NCBI RefSeq assembly: GCF_933775445.1
Contig: NC_065875.1
Span: forward strand, 9,251,001 to 9,315,000
Length of the DNA stretch: 64,000 nucleotides
Source: Argentina anserina
Lineage: Eukaryota; Streptophyta; Magnoliopsida; Rosales; Rosaceae
Direction: 5' to 3'
Part shown: positions 21,823 to 33,246 of the stretch, one piece after another
How the letters are laid out: each line of letters opens with the position of its first letter
Numbering within the stretch: position 1 is the stretch's first letter
Made by a program: the position numbers and the translations under genes
The notes under the pieces: generated by a model
Told to the model about the DNA's origin: nothing
The model's database searches: none
Seen by the model: the letters and a program-made list of their open reading frames with translations, nothing else

Positions 21823-22009
21823 AGTTTGGTAGACTTCAGGGGGAGTCTACATCACATGTTAAGCTCCTTAAGTAGTTGGTGCGTTGTGCTCTTTTTCCCT
21901 TCGATCAAGCTTTTGTTTTACCCAAGAGGTTTTTGTTTTGCTTGACAAGGTTTTTACCGAGGCAACGATGTGTGCACCATGCAACCTAGGCATGCGACAC
22001 AAGGGGGAG
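21823..22009 (+). promoter_or_regulatory. 3' untranslated part and polypurine tract of Copia 1
   Basis: Contains a G-rich tract at about 21,838-21,846 (CAGGGGGAG) and the polypurine tract ACAAGGGGGAG (22,000-22,009) directly before the 3' LTR, where plus-strand synthesis starts. Confidence 0.8.
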
Positions 22010-22194
22010 TGTTCCGGGAGAATTACTATTCTACCCTTGTGTGTGTCTTAGCCTAATAGGTTTCCTGTTAGGAGATAGATTAGCATCTCCGTAGTAGATT
22101 AGGACTCCGAAACCTACGGGATTGTGGTGTTGTAAATGCCTATATATAGGCCCCTATATCATTCAATAATATACAAGTATTTCATCCTCAAACA
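22010..22194 (+). repeat. Copia 1 3' LTR (185 bp)
   Basis: Same length as the 5' LTR, differing at three positions (two in the AATCCTATGG/AACCTACGG block, one in the CCCCCAT/CCCCTAT block). Confidence 0.95.
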
Positions 22195-22384
22195 TTTCCA
22201 TATTATGTAACGTTGAATTATAAATTTGGTTTGTAATAATTGGTTGTCTGAGTTGTATTGTGAACTCAGTAATGGTCCGCTGTGCATTTAAATGATTTCG
22301 ATTTTATTGAAATTGTTTAGTGTTTAACGACTTTGAAATTTTGAGTTTTTTTTAAGCTTGAAATTTTAGGGTCGTTACAAATGA

Positions 22385-23290
22385 ATTTATAATTATGAGG
22401 ATTTCATTGAGGATTTTGTTGATTTAATAATAATCAAATAAAATAATATAATACATCGAGCAACATAATATTTTGAACAACATTATCCGTGATAAATCAA
22501 ACAATTTGGTGAATGAACAAAGTAAAACTTGTGTATTTTTTTTCAAAAAAAAGTGAAAGAAAATATTTATTATACCTTGATAAATTAATAAGTTATTAAT
22601 TAATCAATAAATTAATATATAATTAATATCTCGTTAAAATAATAATTTTCTCTAGTCTCGAGCATATTAATTTATAGAGATTTTACTATATAAAGTTAGC
22701 ACTCTTAAAAAATCACCAAATTATGTTTTGCCCATAATACCTTTTTATCAAACACAATTACACAAAATGATTGTTTAAAAAAAATCAAAACAAATAAGCT
22801 TTTAAAAAAATAGAACATGTAATGACAAATAAAATTTGTTTTTGTAATCTTTACACAATAACCCGTGAAATAAATAAACATGTGCATCGCATGGGGTACA
22901 AGTCTAGTAATAAATAAATGGAAGTGTGTTTAGTTTTTAAAAAAAACTTAAAAATAATTGGGAGGTGTATGAATCATTGCTTATTTTTTAAAGTAAGGTT
23001 CATACAATAGAACAAATGCCAATAGGTAAGAGTCCATATAACGCTAAAGAATGTGATTTGGCGGGGAAACAACTAAAGCTCATTCCGACAGTAATGAGCT
23101 TGTTCAGCTCGCATTAAAGCAAGCCTAATACAACTAAAACAGTCTCGATCTCTAAGACGTTCTTAACCTATATCACCCACCTCTCAAAACACACGTAATT
23201 TTGGCACAAGTAAAAATACAGAAGCACCTCAAAAATATTTGAGACTATCCAAATTGTATCAGACTTGGAGACAGCAAACAACAACACAAA
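22385..23290. other. AT-rich intergenic DNA
   Basis: No gene. At 22,880-22,910 the stretch TGTGCATCGCATGGGGTACAA, followed by GTCTAGT, resembles a frequent plant transposon end; the element could not be delimited. Confidence 0.4.
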
Positions 23291-23291
23291 A

Positions 23292-23470
23292 TCAAACGAC
23301 AGCTAACTCCTTCCCGGCAGGGTTGGAGTTAACTGTTACCTGAGCTTCCTCTTCCACGCTACGGTTCTTGGTGCAACTATTGATTTCGACCCCCGCAATC
23401 CATTGTTTCAAAAGGTTGTGCCCCGAAGCCCAAGTCAAGTAGTAGCCAAGACTCTTTGCAGACTTCTTTG
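23292..23470 (-). CDS. possible last exon of an unrecognised gene
   Basis: A minus-strand segment begins after a TATAAG acceptor and is open for 58 codons to TGA (23294-23292). It reads KKSAKSLGYYLTWASGH...LLKQWIAGVEINSC...VNSNPAGKELAVV. The composition is protein-like, but I do not recognise the family and see no upstream exons between it and the trigger-factor gene 400 bp away on the same strand. It may be a gene fragment or chance. Confidence 0.3.
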
Positions 23471-23644
23471 CTTATACAAACAGCAATATATGAGGTGCAA
23501 ACTAAACTTTCCCTACTTTTATACGGATGGAACATACTAAACGCGGATTGCCTTAGTACCCTCTTTCCTTTTGACCACAACTCGCAAGGGTGGATTTCAT
23601 AAACGGATAATCAGTCTGAGAGTGACACTAGGGACAATTCTCTT

Positions 23645-23670
23645 TAGAAAAAAAAAAAAAAAAAAAAAAG
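23645..23670. repeat. poly(A) tract
   Basis: A run of more than 20 A residues just downstream of the trigger-factor-like gene; a simple repeat or retroposon trace. Confidence 0.8.
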
Positions 23671-23877
23671 ACACTAGAGGGTAGTTTAAAAAATGGGTAT
23701 ATTTTTACTGTCTAAAATATTAACCATAATAGAATCCCTACAAAAAATTAGATATGCAAAAGATTAAAAAAAAAGGGACATTTCCCCTATAAAAATTTAC
23801 AACATTTCTCTTCCCCTATCCAACAGGAAAAGAATATACTAGGGTTAAGCAGCTTCTTTCACATTTTCTAACTCGGC

Positions 23878-26728
23878 CTAGCTTGGGTTTTCAATTTCTG
23901 ACTTTTCAAGCTCAACTATAGCATTGAATCCAAACTCATTCCCTGGGGTGAACAATGATTGGAGTTCTTCTGCCGATTGGGTGGTGTTGATCTTGTTTTC
24001 TTTCACAGTCAGATTTTCCTGAAATTGGAAAGGTTCTAAAAAGGCCACACAACTTTAAAAGAGAAACACATACATACATAGAGGATGTTGATTATGACTT
24101 GCCTGCTTTACATAATCAGCCATGGCAGAGCTTACTACTTCTTGTATGACAAACTTTGTGACACGCTCTTTACCAAGTATATCCAAGAGAAAGCTTTTTG
24201 GTACCTGAGAAGTCGCCGGTTAGTCACAGAAGAACAAGACTAGAGAAAATAACTTGCAAAACAAGTTCAACTGCATAACCGCTTTAAACAATCGCACCAG
24301 CAATATGCTGTTATGCCACTTATCAATCATAAACAGCTAAGAAACCCAAGTTCACGAGTTTTTAGATTCTGCCCAAGTTTGGGTTCTCTAAAAGCACAGT
24401 TCAGCATGAAGATGTGACCACTTTACCTTATAGTTTGCAATTTGCTATCCATGTGGCATTAATATGGTTTGCAGCTCAACATGAAAAAAATTAAAAAAAG
24501 AAAAGCTTTTGTACATATAAAAGGTGTGCCTCCATCATCCACCCAAAGAAAAATAAAATATAAGTGGAATTTCTAACAAGTTTAAACTACTGAGTTGGAC
24601 AGTTATAGTGCATCAACTTATAGAGATGCACAAACAGCCCTGGTATCATATTTAATAATTGAAGAAGAGCTGAATCAGGCTCAGCCTACTTATAATTTGA
24701 AGTGGTGATGCCATTTGCAAAACATACATGTTTTAACGAAAAGTTGGGACAAATCAATGACATATTTTGCAAGGATATGAATAATCACCCAATAAGACCT
24801 ATTGTATATGGACTATATAGTTACATACTGAGAAAATAGCAAATGGTAAAAATTAACGGACTGAAGGCAAAGCTACTGACCTTTGATGTTTTTCCTGGAG
24901 TCCCTCGAAAGCACATGAAAGGATAAAATTAGGTTAATACTACTTGCGATTTCAAAAGTTATTCAAATACAGGGTTATGAGTAAAACAAGAAAGAAACAT
25001 TATCAGCTAGAAATAGGACGACTTAAACATGGATGCATTGAGGTCAATAATCCTAAGCACATCTAAAATGAGAAGAACCTTAACAGGATTTTCTAATATC
25101 GTGGTGTAGCCACTTTTGAAGTGCCGTTTTCTTTTAAAAGATTTTTGAAGAGCCCAGGGATTGTAGAAGTCATTTAGAAGATAATCTATATCTAACATAT
25201 GTACGCTGTGAGCCCTAAGGTTAAGATGGTTCACCAATTCAACAATAATAGGAGGGGGCGTGATTGCATTACCTCCTTTTTGCCTGCGAAATCCTGGAAC
25301 TGGTGGGGCTGTGCGTGCCAAATTTGTCAAAACCTGATCAAAAACTTTTTGTGTTTCATCCCCAGCCACGTCCACTCTAACCTAGCATTTGGTCATCATA
25401 ACTATAAGGTCCCAAACTCTGACTGAGTAAATGCTAAAGACAGACATAACTACAGTTTGAGAAAGTAACTCAAATAAACAAACTAGAAACTGTAGATTAA
25501 TTCCAACAAGACAACAAATAATGGAATTGAATAGCACAACACAATCAAACCATTAATAAAATGAAACGAAAAAATTCTATATAAAACCCAAAAAAAAAAA
25601 ATTAACGAAATATAACAAAAAACTATAACCCCCATTCTGATTTGATGATAAGGAGAACTTATTGCAGAACCAGTGAGTTTTTTCTAATGCTTGTTTCAAG
25701 AGTTCAATATGAAATTGTAAATACTTGAGTACCGTTTCTGTTTCCCTATACCAACAAGACAGATGTTCCTATGACGACTTAAACTCTTCCTTAAACAGCA
25801 TTGATGAACAAATTCAAGTTATCACCTTAAAGCTTAAATCAAGGTTGAAATGCAAGTACTGGTAACTTACTTGTATAACATTCTCATCTTGGGACTCGAC
25901 AACAATTTTTGTGGTCTTCAATCTTATTACATTTTCTTCTGCAATAGATGCCTCTAAACCTGCAACACCAAAACAGAAATAACGTACAATTGACACCAGG
26001 GAGCAACAGGAGTCGACAGAGTGATACCGCAATTAACATAAATAAACAAACCTGAACCGGCTGCGTGTACTGGCCAGGATAATCGTGCAGGACCGATCTC
26101 ATGCATACTACAACAGAATTTAACCTCAGTATATTGGAAATTTACTCTTCAAACAACCACATATTAATATGTACAATTCATTATATATGTCTCATTTTTT
26201 TCTTTTTACTCTTGCTAAATGAAGAAAACCCAGTTAGCTTGGCAGTAATGGGTCTAACTAAGTTCATTACTTGCACTATTATCATGCTGCATTGCAAAGC
26301 AGGAAGTCTCAGTTTGTATTGAAGAAAGGTGTGAGAGATGGGAAAACGGTATGAAAAGTTTACCGCGAGAAGAGACTATAGTGAGAGCAATGTAACCCCA
26401 TTTTTGTTGCATTTTGATGAGCAACAACATAAGTACAGTTGTATTTTCTGACAGGGAAACGCTGCAAGAAATAAGGAAGTAAATCACCGAAAACTTTAGA
26501 ATTGGAAGGTGCACAATTTGAGGTTGAGCAATTTAAAAGAGTACCGGAGGAAGTCCAAGGGAGGGGAAATTCGAAGGAATAGTTATCATCGTCGTCAACG
26601 AAGCCATGGCTGCTGCTGCTGCTCCCGACTATAATTTTCTGATGACTCCGGGTTTTCTTCTTCTGTTTCTTAAGGAGAATCTTATCCCCAAATACGACGC
26701 CGTCTCTTGTAATTCTGAGAAGCGCCAA
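23878..26728 (-). CDS. plastid trigger-factor-like protein (ribosome-binding domain)
   Basis: Related to plant proteins containing the bacterial trigger factor N-terminal, ribosome-associated chaperone domain; a plastid role is inferred. Exons (minus): 26728-26545 (MALLRITRDG..., transit-like), 26107-26052, 25959-25871, 25381-25273, a 14-nt microexon 24894-24881, 24204-24103 and 24018-23878. The conserved part reads TTKIVVESQDEN, VRVDVAGDETQKVFDQVL, NLARTAPPVPGFRRQKGG, KTSK, VPKSFLLDILGKERVTKF, then EFGFNAIVELEKS. Phases agree from the second exon onward. The intron after 24103 begins GC (CAG|GCAAGT), a GC-AG intron. The first exon does not join the second in the conserved frame, so either a further 5' exon exists near 26,460-26,390 or translation starts at the in-frame ATG 26106 (169 aa). 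Expressed-gene structure looks intact. Confidence 0.85.
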
Positions 26729-26734
26729 TAACCT

Positions 26735-27690
26735 CCGAGCGCCCAGAATAAAATTCCATATTTACCCCTAAGGTAATTGAATCCTCAGCTTCCAACTTCT
26801 CCCAACCCTAAATTTCAATTCTTATACTCTTACCAGTTACCAATACCAACCTTTGTGGTTTGGACAATAGTTGTCTTCCAAATCAAATGTGACCTCGACT
26901 TCTTGGCTTGGGTGATTCTTGATTGAGTTTGGAAAATGTGTATTATGTTCTTTGAATGTTATCAAGATGACACGGCCATCTGTATTATGTCACTTCAGTT
27001 CTGGTGCTGCATATTTGTGTCTGTTGACGCTCAAAGAGCATGAGAGAAATTCTTAAAGAGTTGTCCATGGTCACATAAATTCTTAAAGCTCTGAGCATTG
27101 ATTTTTCACTTTGAGCATGAATTCTGCATCTTCTCTTTGCTGTTTTTCACTCCAGATGTGTGCATGAATGGATCCTATATCGTAATGTGAAATGGGTTTG
27201 TTGCTTACTACAAATGTACATTTTCATCGCTTAAATCATTTCACTTATAAAATAAGGCAAAACGATGCTTTCCTTGTAACTGCTCTCACTACTTGCCATC
27301 TGATGCTTGAATATTTCTTAGAAATGAGCTTGTTTTTCTGTAGGGATTTTAGAGTGTAAACATGGAGGAGCTGTGTGAGGACCAAATGAAGTGACTCTAT
27401 TGTACCTGTAAATAAATTGTACAATGTCTGCAGATTAGATCTATTCACATATAACAAGAATACAAGTATGAGACTTCTAGTTATATGCAGTATCCACTTT
27501 TTTTTTTACAACAGAATCCAGTTCTGGGGATCCAAGAGGTCCTTGCTGCAAGGCTGCGAGTCAGTACCTCTGAGCTACTGTTTAGCAGAGGCTATGCAGC
27601 ACTATTGGTCGTAAACTAATATTCAAAAGCATTATTATCTGTCATGTGGATCATAATTACATATCTTAATGAAAAATCATCTATGCAATT
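26735..27690. other. upstream region of the trigger-factor-like gene
   Basis: Probable promoter and intergenic DNA up to the Copia 2 insertion. No convincing plus-strand gene. Confidence 0.4.
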
Positions 27691-27695
27691 GATAT

Positions 27696-27880
27696 ACTTG
27701 AATATTGAGATTTGTATTGATATTGATTGAATTGATACAAGGCTAAGTTATCTATTTATAGGAAAAATTGAAAAATATTGCACTACTGTTAGCACTAATC
27801 CTAATGATTAAACCTAGCTGTTAACACCACCATGAGTAACATGCTCATGCTTTACCAGCTCACAGATGTTCCAGCTCACA
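27696..27880 (-). repeat. Copia 2 3' LTR
   Basis: 185 bp, four differences from the other LTR. Confidence 0.95.
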
Positions 27881-27887
27881 CTCCCCC

Positions 27888-30800
27888 TCAAGTTGGCGCA
27901 TACATATCAACCATGCCTAACTTGTTAAGTGAGTCATAAAAGATCTTTTTAGACACTCTTTTTGTGAGTATATCCGCAAGTTGCTCATCCATAGGAACAA
28001 ACGGAAAACAAATGATCTTAGCGTCTAGCTTCTCCTTTATAAAGTGACGATCAACCTCTACATGTTTTGTACGATCATGCTGCACAGGATTCTGTGAAAT
28101 ATCAATAGCTGCCTTGTTGTCACAGTACAACTGTATAGCACACTTAGGCTTAACACCCAAATCTTATAGCAAATTCCTAAGCCATATCAACTCGCACACT
28201 CTCTGAGCCATACCCCTGTATTCTGCTTCAGCACTGGATCGAGCTACCACATTTTGTTTCTTACTTCTCCACGTAACAAGATTACCTCCAACAAAGGTAA
28301 AGTATCCTGATGTGGACCTCCGATCCATAATATTTCCAGCCCAGTCTACATCTATGAAGCCACATATCTCAAGGATATTATTGTGATTAGAAAACATTAC
28401 TCATCTCCTTGGAGCTGACTTCAAGTATCTCAAAATCCTCACAACAACATCCAAGTGATCCACACTCGGATTATGCATGAACTGACTCACTACACTTACT
28501 GCATACGCAACATTTGGCCTGGTATGTGACAAATAAATCAGGCGTCCAACTAGCCTCTGATAACGAGTTTTGTCAGTGAGCACTTGATTTGGGTACTCTG
28601 CTAACCGATGGTTCTGCTCAATAGGAGTATCAATTGGAGTGCAATCTAACATACATGTTTTCGTTAGTAGATCAAGTATGTACTTCCTCTGACACAAATA
28701 GATACCATCACTTCCCCAGGCTACCTCAATACCTAAGAAGTACTTGAGTGTACCGAGGTCTTTCATCTCAAACTCTGTGGCTAGCTACTTCTGTAATCTA
28801 TCCACCTCAATAATATCATTACCAGTAACTACCATATCGTCAACATATATAATTAAGGCTGTTACATTCCCTTGTTGGTGTCTGAGAAATAATGTGTGGT
28901 CTGAATTACTCTGCATGTAGCCAATTTTCCTCATGAATTGTGAAAATCTTCCAAACCAAGCACGAGGAGACTGTTTAAGACCATACAGAGACTTTCTCAA
29001 TATGCATACAAAGTTATCTAGAGAAGTTGCCATATATCCAGGAGGAAGATCCATATACACTTCTTCTGTAAGTTCTCCATGAAGAAATGCATTCTTAACA
29101 TCAAACTGTCTAAGTGGCCAGTTTAAGGTAGCAGCAAAAGAGAGCAATACCCGGATATTGTTCATCTTTTGCAACAGGTGCAAATGTCTCATCATAGTCT
29201 ATGCCATATGTCTGGGTGAACTCTTTTGCTACTAGGCGTGCTTTATACCGGCTCACTGCCCCATCTGGATTATGCTTCACTGTAAACACCCAACGACATC
29301 CCACTGCCTTCTTGCCATGTGGTGGAGATACAAGCTCCCAAGTATTGTTCTTCTGTAATGCTTCCATCTCTTCCTCCATCGCGTTCCTCCATTTTGGATC
29401 TCCCAATGCATCCTGCACTTTGTTAGGTATTGATACAGCAGAAATTTGATTCACAAATGATTCATATGACTTAGACAATCTTTTGGTAGACATAAAATTT
29501 TCCACATGATACTTATTTTTAGCCTGAAAGGTAGGTTCATATTTTTTTGTTGGCTGACCCCGAGTAGACCTATTTAGCAAGACATATTGTCTACTATTAG
29601 ATTCACCAGTATTAGCCCCAATGGAATGACTAACCTCAAATGAGTGATCTTTTGTACCAGGGAAACGTTGGTCAGGGGTATTAACAACAGTAGGGGAGGT
29701 ATGAGGGGCAGTTGTGGTGTCACTTTCCAGTACCTGAATCTCTGAAGTGACTATACCAGAATCATTTGGTGGCACATGTCTAGCTGATACATCATTAATC
29801 TCAATCGAACCTGTCACCATATCTCCTGGCTGACTTGTCTCCCTCTCTCCATGATATAACTCTTCAAAATATGAATTCTCCCTCTGAAGAGCAGTATCAG
29901 AAGACGTGAAATAGCTCATGTCCTCAAAGAAAGTAACATCCATAGTGACATAATACTTTCTGGTAGGTGGATAATAGCACCTGTACCCTTTCTGACGTCC
30001 AATATATCCAACAAACACACATTTAACTGCTCGGGCATCCAACTTAGACCTCTGATGTTTTGGAAGATGGATAAAAACAACATAACCGAAAACACGGGCG
30101 GGAAGATTATGAAAAGAGGGTAAGGAAACATGGGATGCAAGCACCTCATACGGAACTTTGCCTTCAAGGACACGGGATGGAAGAGGATTAATGAGGTGAG
30201 CAGAAGTTAGGACAATATCACCCCAAAGGTATTTAGGCATATGGGCACTAAAGAGAATACACTGGGTCATATCAAGTCAATGACGATTTTTTCTTTCGGA
30301 AACTCCATTCTACTCAAGTGTGTAAGGACACGTTGTTTGATGAACAATTCCGTGTGCGTTAAAGAATTCCTGAAAGACACGATTCACATATTCCCTCCCA
30401 TTATCAGAACGAAGAATTTTAATTGTGGCATTATATTGTGTTTGGACAGTGGTATAGAATGCTTGAAAAGCCGGAAAAACCTCATTTTTGGTTTTCAGAA
30501 GAATAATCCACGAAATACGTGTGCAATCATCAATAAATGACACATAATACCGCATTCCCGACACAGTAGACTCTTTGGAGGGTCCCCAAACATCAGAATG
30601 AATTAATTCAAAAGGAATAGTAGGTTTATTAGAAGTACTAGGGGAATAAGTAGATCAATGACTCTTGTCCAAGACACATGTTTCACAACAAAAAACTGAC
30701 TCATCCACACCAAGAAACAAAGTAGGCATGGATTTTTTCATAACACTAAAAGATGGATACCCCAAGTGACGATGCCATAACCAAACTTCACTTAACTTAT

Positions 30801-31147
30801 CAGAAGTGGAGAGTAAAGCGATCCGGGATGGTGCCCCTGATTTCTTCCCGGCATATGTCTGATCCAGATGAAAAAACCCGACCAATTAACTCCCCGGTGA
30901 GAAGATCCTGAAATATCACATACATGGGAAAAAATGTCACAGAGCACTTAACTTCAGTGTTCAATTGTGGGAAATATATCAAATGATGAGATAAAACAGA
31001 TACATAGAGCACATTGTGAAGCTCGATTGTGGGAGTAATACGAACTGACCCTTTCCCTAATACGGGGAAGGCCTCACCATTAGCATTAGTAACATATGGT
31101 ACTGGTGGAGGAGATAATATAGTAAAATAAGATTTGTCATAAGTCAT
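27888..31147 (-). pseudogene. Copia 2 pol, broken by stops and frameshifts
   Basis: Pieces in order: spacer/protease and pre-integrase zinc finger (31147-30655, WLWHRHLGYPS...CETCVLDKSH), integrase core (30564-30310, RYYVSFIDDCTR and RSDNGREY), then 30270-29110 with integrase C-terminal part and RT start (WVFTVKHNPDGAVSRYKAR), RT (29195-28785, with YVDDM), RT end (28766-28401) and RNase H (28397-27888, DVDWAGN and SAEAEYR). In-frame stops interrupt the integrase after PYTLE, the RT before LATEFEMKDLG, the RT/RNase H junction and RNase H after WLRNLL. A frame change lies near 29,150. It cannot make a working polyprotein. Confidence 0.9.
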
Positions 31148-31573
31148 ATGATCGGACGCACCAGAATCAATAATTCATGTATCAAAACCAACAAAGTGAG
31201 AAATATATAAAGCCATACCAATCTTATCACGACCAGCTATTGATGCTGTGGGTGTTGCTCCTCCTGCTGTATGATGATCATGTCCAACCACACCATAGAT
31301 ATCTGGTTCCTGGACCAGTTAAATAGCTGCTTTCGCCTTAAGACGATAATTAGGCCTTTGGGGCCTAAGGCGTGGATACAACTTTCAACAGGTTGCACGA
31401 GCATGGTTTGTATCATGGCAATAAGAGCAAGGAGGGCGGGGCTGATTTCCGAAGCCTAGTGGTGGTCCGTGCTTATGAAGTGGAGCTGAAGTTGCTTGCT
31501 GAAGGAATGGTGTTGGAGATCTTGCCTGAACAGTAAGGCTAGAAACTTCAACTTGTGTCTTATGAAGACTCTC

Positions 31574-32248
31574 CTACTGAGACTCATCCTTACGGATAAA
31601 TGTGAAAGCTGTGATTAGGCTAGGGGGTTCGGTCTTTCTGAGTAGCTCTCCTTTCGCACTGTTATGCTTTGCATCAAGACCTTTCAGGAAATGGTGAACT
31701 CGCTCAAGCTCCTTCTCTTTTTGGTACCAAACAATATCCTCCTGATTCTTGATCATGCAAGGACGTTTCACATCAATCTCAGCCCAAATATTCTTCAGCT
31801 TGGTGAAATATTGTGCCACCGGTTGCCCATCCTGGTGCATTGCAAAAGCTATGCATATTAACTCATAAACCTGTATAAAATCAGAGTCATTAGTAAATAG
31901 GACTCCCAATGTCGTCCATATTGCATGTGTGGTATCACATTCTGCCACCAGGTCAAGTATCTCTTCATTCATGGCTTTGAACAAGATAGACATTACAAGA
32001 CCATCATTATCGTCCCATTTAGTGTAGGCAACAACAACATCTTCATTGGGAGCCTTAGTTACTCCGGTTACATGCCATATCTTGTGCATTCCTCGGAGAT
32101 GGGCTGTCATAATTCTCTTCCATTTACGGAAATTGGCCACATTGAGTTTAGCTCCCCCAAAAGCACCACTGTCAGAATTCTTGACAGATACTTCAAATTT
32201 CTGAACATCATTGACTTGAGAACTCTCTTCTTTGTCTCCAGAACCCAT
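31574..32248 (-). pseudogene. Copia 2 gag fragment
   Basis: 224-codon frame from ATG 32248, with a retrotransposon gag (UBN2-type) core: FRKWKRIMTAHLRG..., WDDNDGLVMSILFKAMN, HFLKGLD. The nucleocapsid zinc knuckle is not in this frame and a stop follows, so gag is truncated. Confidence 0.85.
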
Positions 32249-33043
32249 TGTAAATCAAATCAAATCACAAATCAGCAATAATGCAGCTGAAGCAAAAAAA
32301 CTGATAGGAACCTGCCTCGGGTACACAAGAACTGTCGGTGAAAAAGCACTGACGAGGGCGGGTCGGATCTCGGGTCGGGTCTCGGGTCGGGTCGGGGTTA
32401 ATAAAATCCCTTCATTTTTTCTGTTTTTCGGGTTGTGATCTTCACCGCTCCTCCAGAAACCGATGATTAGAGTGTCAGGTGGTGTCGGCGTAAAGCTCCA
32501 TCATGATGCAGCCGGCCGACTGGCCTCCGATCGTCATGTTGAAGAAGACCTTAGGGTTCTGAGCGGCCATGGATTCGAGGTTAGGCTTTGGTTTTCAAAG
32601 GAATTGGGAAAATAGGGTTTGTGTGATGATGGTCAGTGATGGAATGTGAAGCTTGGAGTGTGGATTCGAATCTGGGCTGCTGAGGCGAATCCTAAGTCAA
32701 TTTGACCATTTGGGATTCAATTTATGGAAATTTTGAAGATTTCTCCTCTTGTTTCACCGGAAGGCACAACCGGAGGCCGATGTGGGATTGAGGGCCGAGG
32801 TCTCGGGTCGTCGCTGCTGCTGTGTCGGCAAGGAGGCGACGACGGGGAACGGACCGAGCGGGAGCAGCACGATGGGGCAGAGGCACGGGCACGCCGATCC
32901 GGGTGAATGGAAGCGGCGTCGGAGAGCAGCTTCGGCTGGGTGATGCAGGTGTTGCTGCTTATCCGGACGTCTGGCAAAAGACACTTACGCCAAACGGGAG
33001 AAAACAAAACGGTGGAGCAAATTTGCAACCAACCAAGTAAGTA
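32249..33043 (-). other. Copia 2 leader
   Basis: GC-rich untranslated region between the primer site and gag, with GGGTCGGG-type repeats near 32,355-32,395. Overlapping open frames on both strands here look like composition effects. Confidence 0.6.
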
Positions 33044-33056
33044 GGCTCTGATACCA

Positions 33057-33241
33057 ACTTGAATATTGAGATTTATATTGATATTGATTGAATTGATACA
33101 AGGCTAAGCTATCTATTTATAGGAAATATTGAAAAATATTGCACTGCTGTTAGCACTAATCCTAATGATTAAACCTAGCTGTTAACACCACCATGAGTAA
33201 CATGCTCATGCTTTACCAGCTCACAGATGTTCCAGCTCACA
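33057..33241 (-). repeat. Copia 2 5' LTR
   Basis: 185 bp. On the minus strand it is followed by a 13-nt initiator tRNA-Met primer site at 33056-33044. Confidence 0.95.
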
Positions 33242-33246
33242 GATAT

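Larger units (their letters stand above)
14763..22194 (+). mobile_element. young, nearly complete Copia LTR retrotransposon
   Basis: The 7,432-bp element has 185-bp LTRs (14763-14947 and 22010-22194) that differ at three positions (about 98.4% identity, TG...CA). Flanks are TTTCA/TTTCC, a 4-of-5 match. Order: LTR, primer-binding site, GC-rich leader with minisatellite, leader intron signals, gag, ~1-kb spacer, pol (PR-INT-RT-RH, the Copia order), purine-rich tract, LTR. It lies inside family A solo LTR copy 2. Two relics of the same lineage occur at 39.5-46.6 kb and 48-49.4 kb. pol is a single uninterrupted frame. gag shows a +1 discontinuity after its zinc knuckle, so competence is uncertain. 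Confidence 0.95.
12026..22379 (+). mobile_element. solo LTR, family A copy 2, split by a Copia insertion; TSD AATGA
   Basis: The left part (12026-14762) starts TGTAATAACCCTAAT and the right part (22195-22379) ends TTTAGGGTCGTTACA. A perfect 5-bp duplication AATGA lies at 12021-12025 and 22380-22384. Without the Copia insert the LTR is about 2.92 kb. It contains a TATA-like GTATAAATAGG near 12,330 followed by a GC-rich leader-like segment, a palindromic GTGAG..CTCAC motif near 13,601, a tandem duplication, a hairpin array, and the conserved CTCATACGAGCT block at 14532. Extended inverse termini of this kind with a 5-bp TSD fit a large Gypsy LTR; the lineage (for example Tekay/Del) is inference. 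Confidence 0.85.
27696..33241 (-). mobile_element. decayed full-length Copia element (Copia 2), TSD GATAT
   Basis: The 5,546-bp element lies on the minus strand with two 185-bp LTRs (33241-33057 at its 5' end, 27880-27696 at its 3' end) that differ at four positions (about 97.8% identity). GATAT is repeated exactly at 27691-27695 and 33242-33246. The primer site TGGTATCAGAGCC (33056-33044) directly follows the 5' LTR, and a purine tract AACTTGAGGGGGAG precedes the 3' LTR. With this TSD the LTR reads TGTGAGC...TTCAAGT, so it ends in GT rather than CA. Despite the similar LTRs the coding region has many stops. Confidence 0.95.

Noticed and set aside
22875..22915. Possible Helitron end (GTCTAGT after GCATCGCATGGGG)
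   Set aside because: No convincing terminal hairpin or matching 5' TC end could be found.
32717..33040. Overlapping frames near the Copia 2 leader
   Set aside because: Both strands open in GC-rich leader; no domain.
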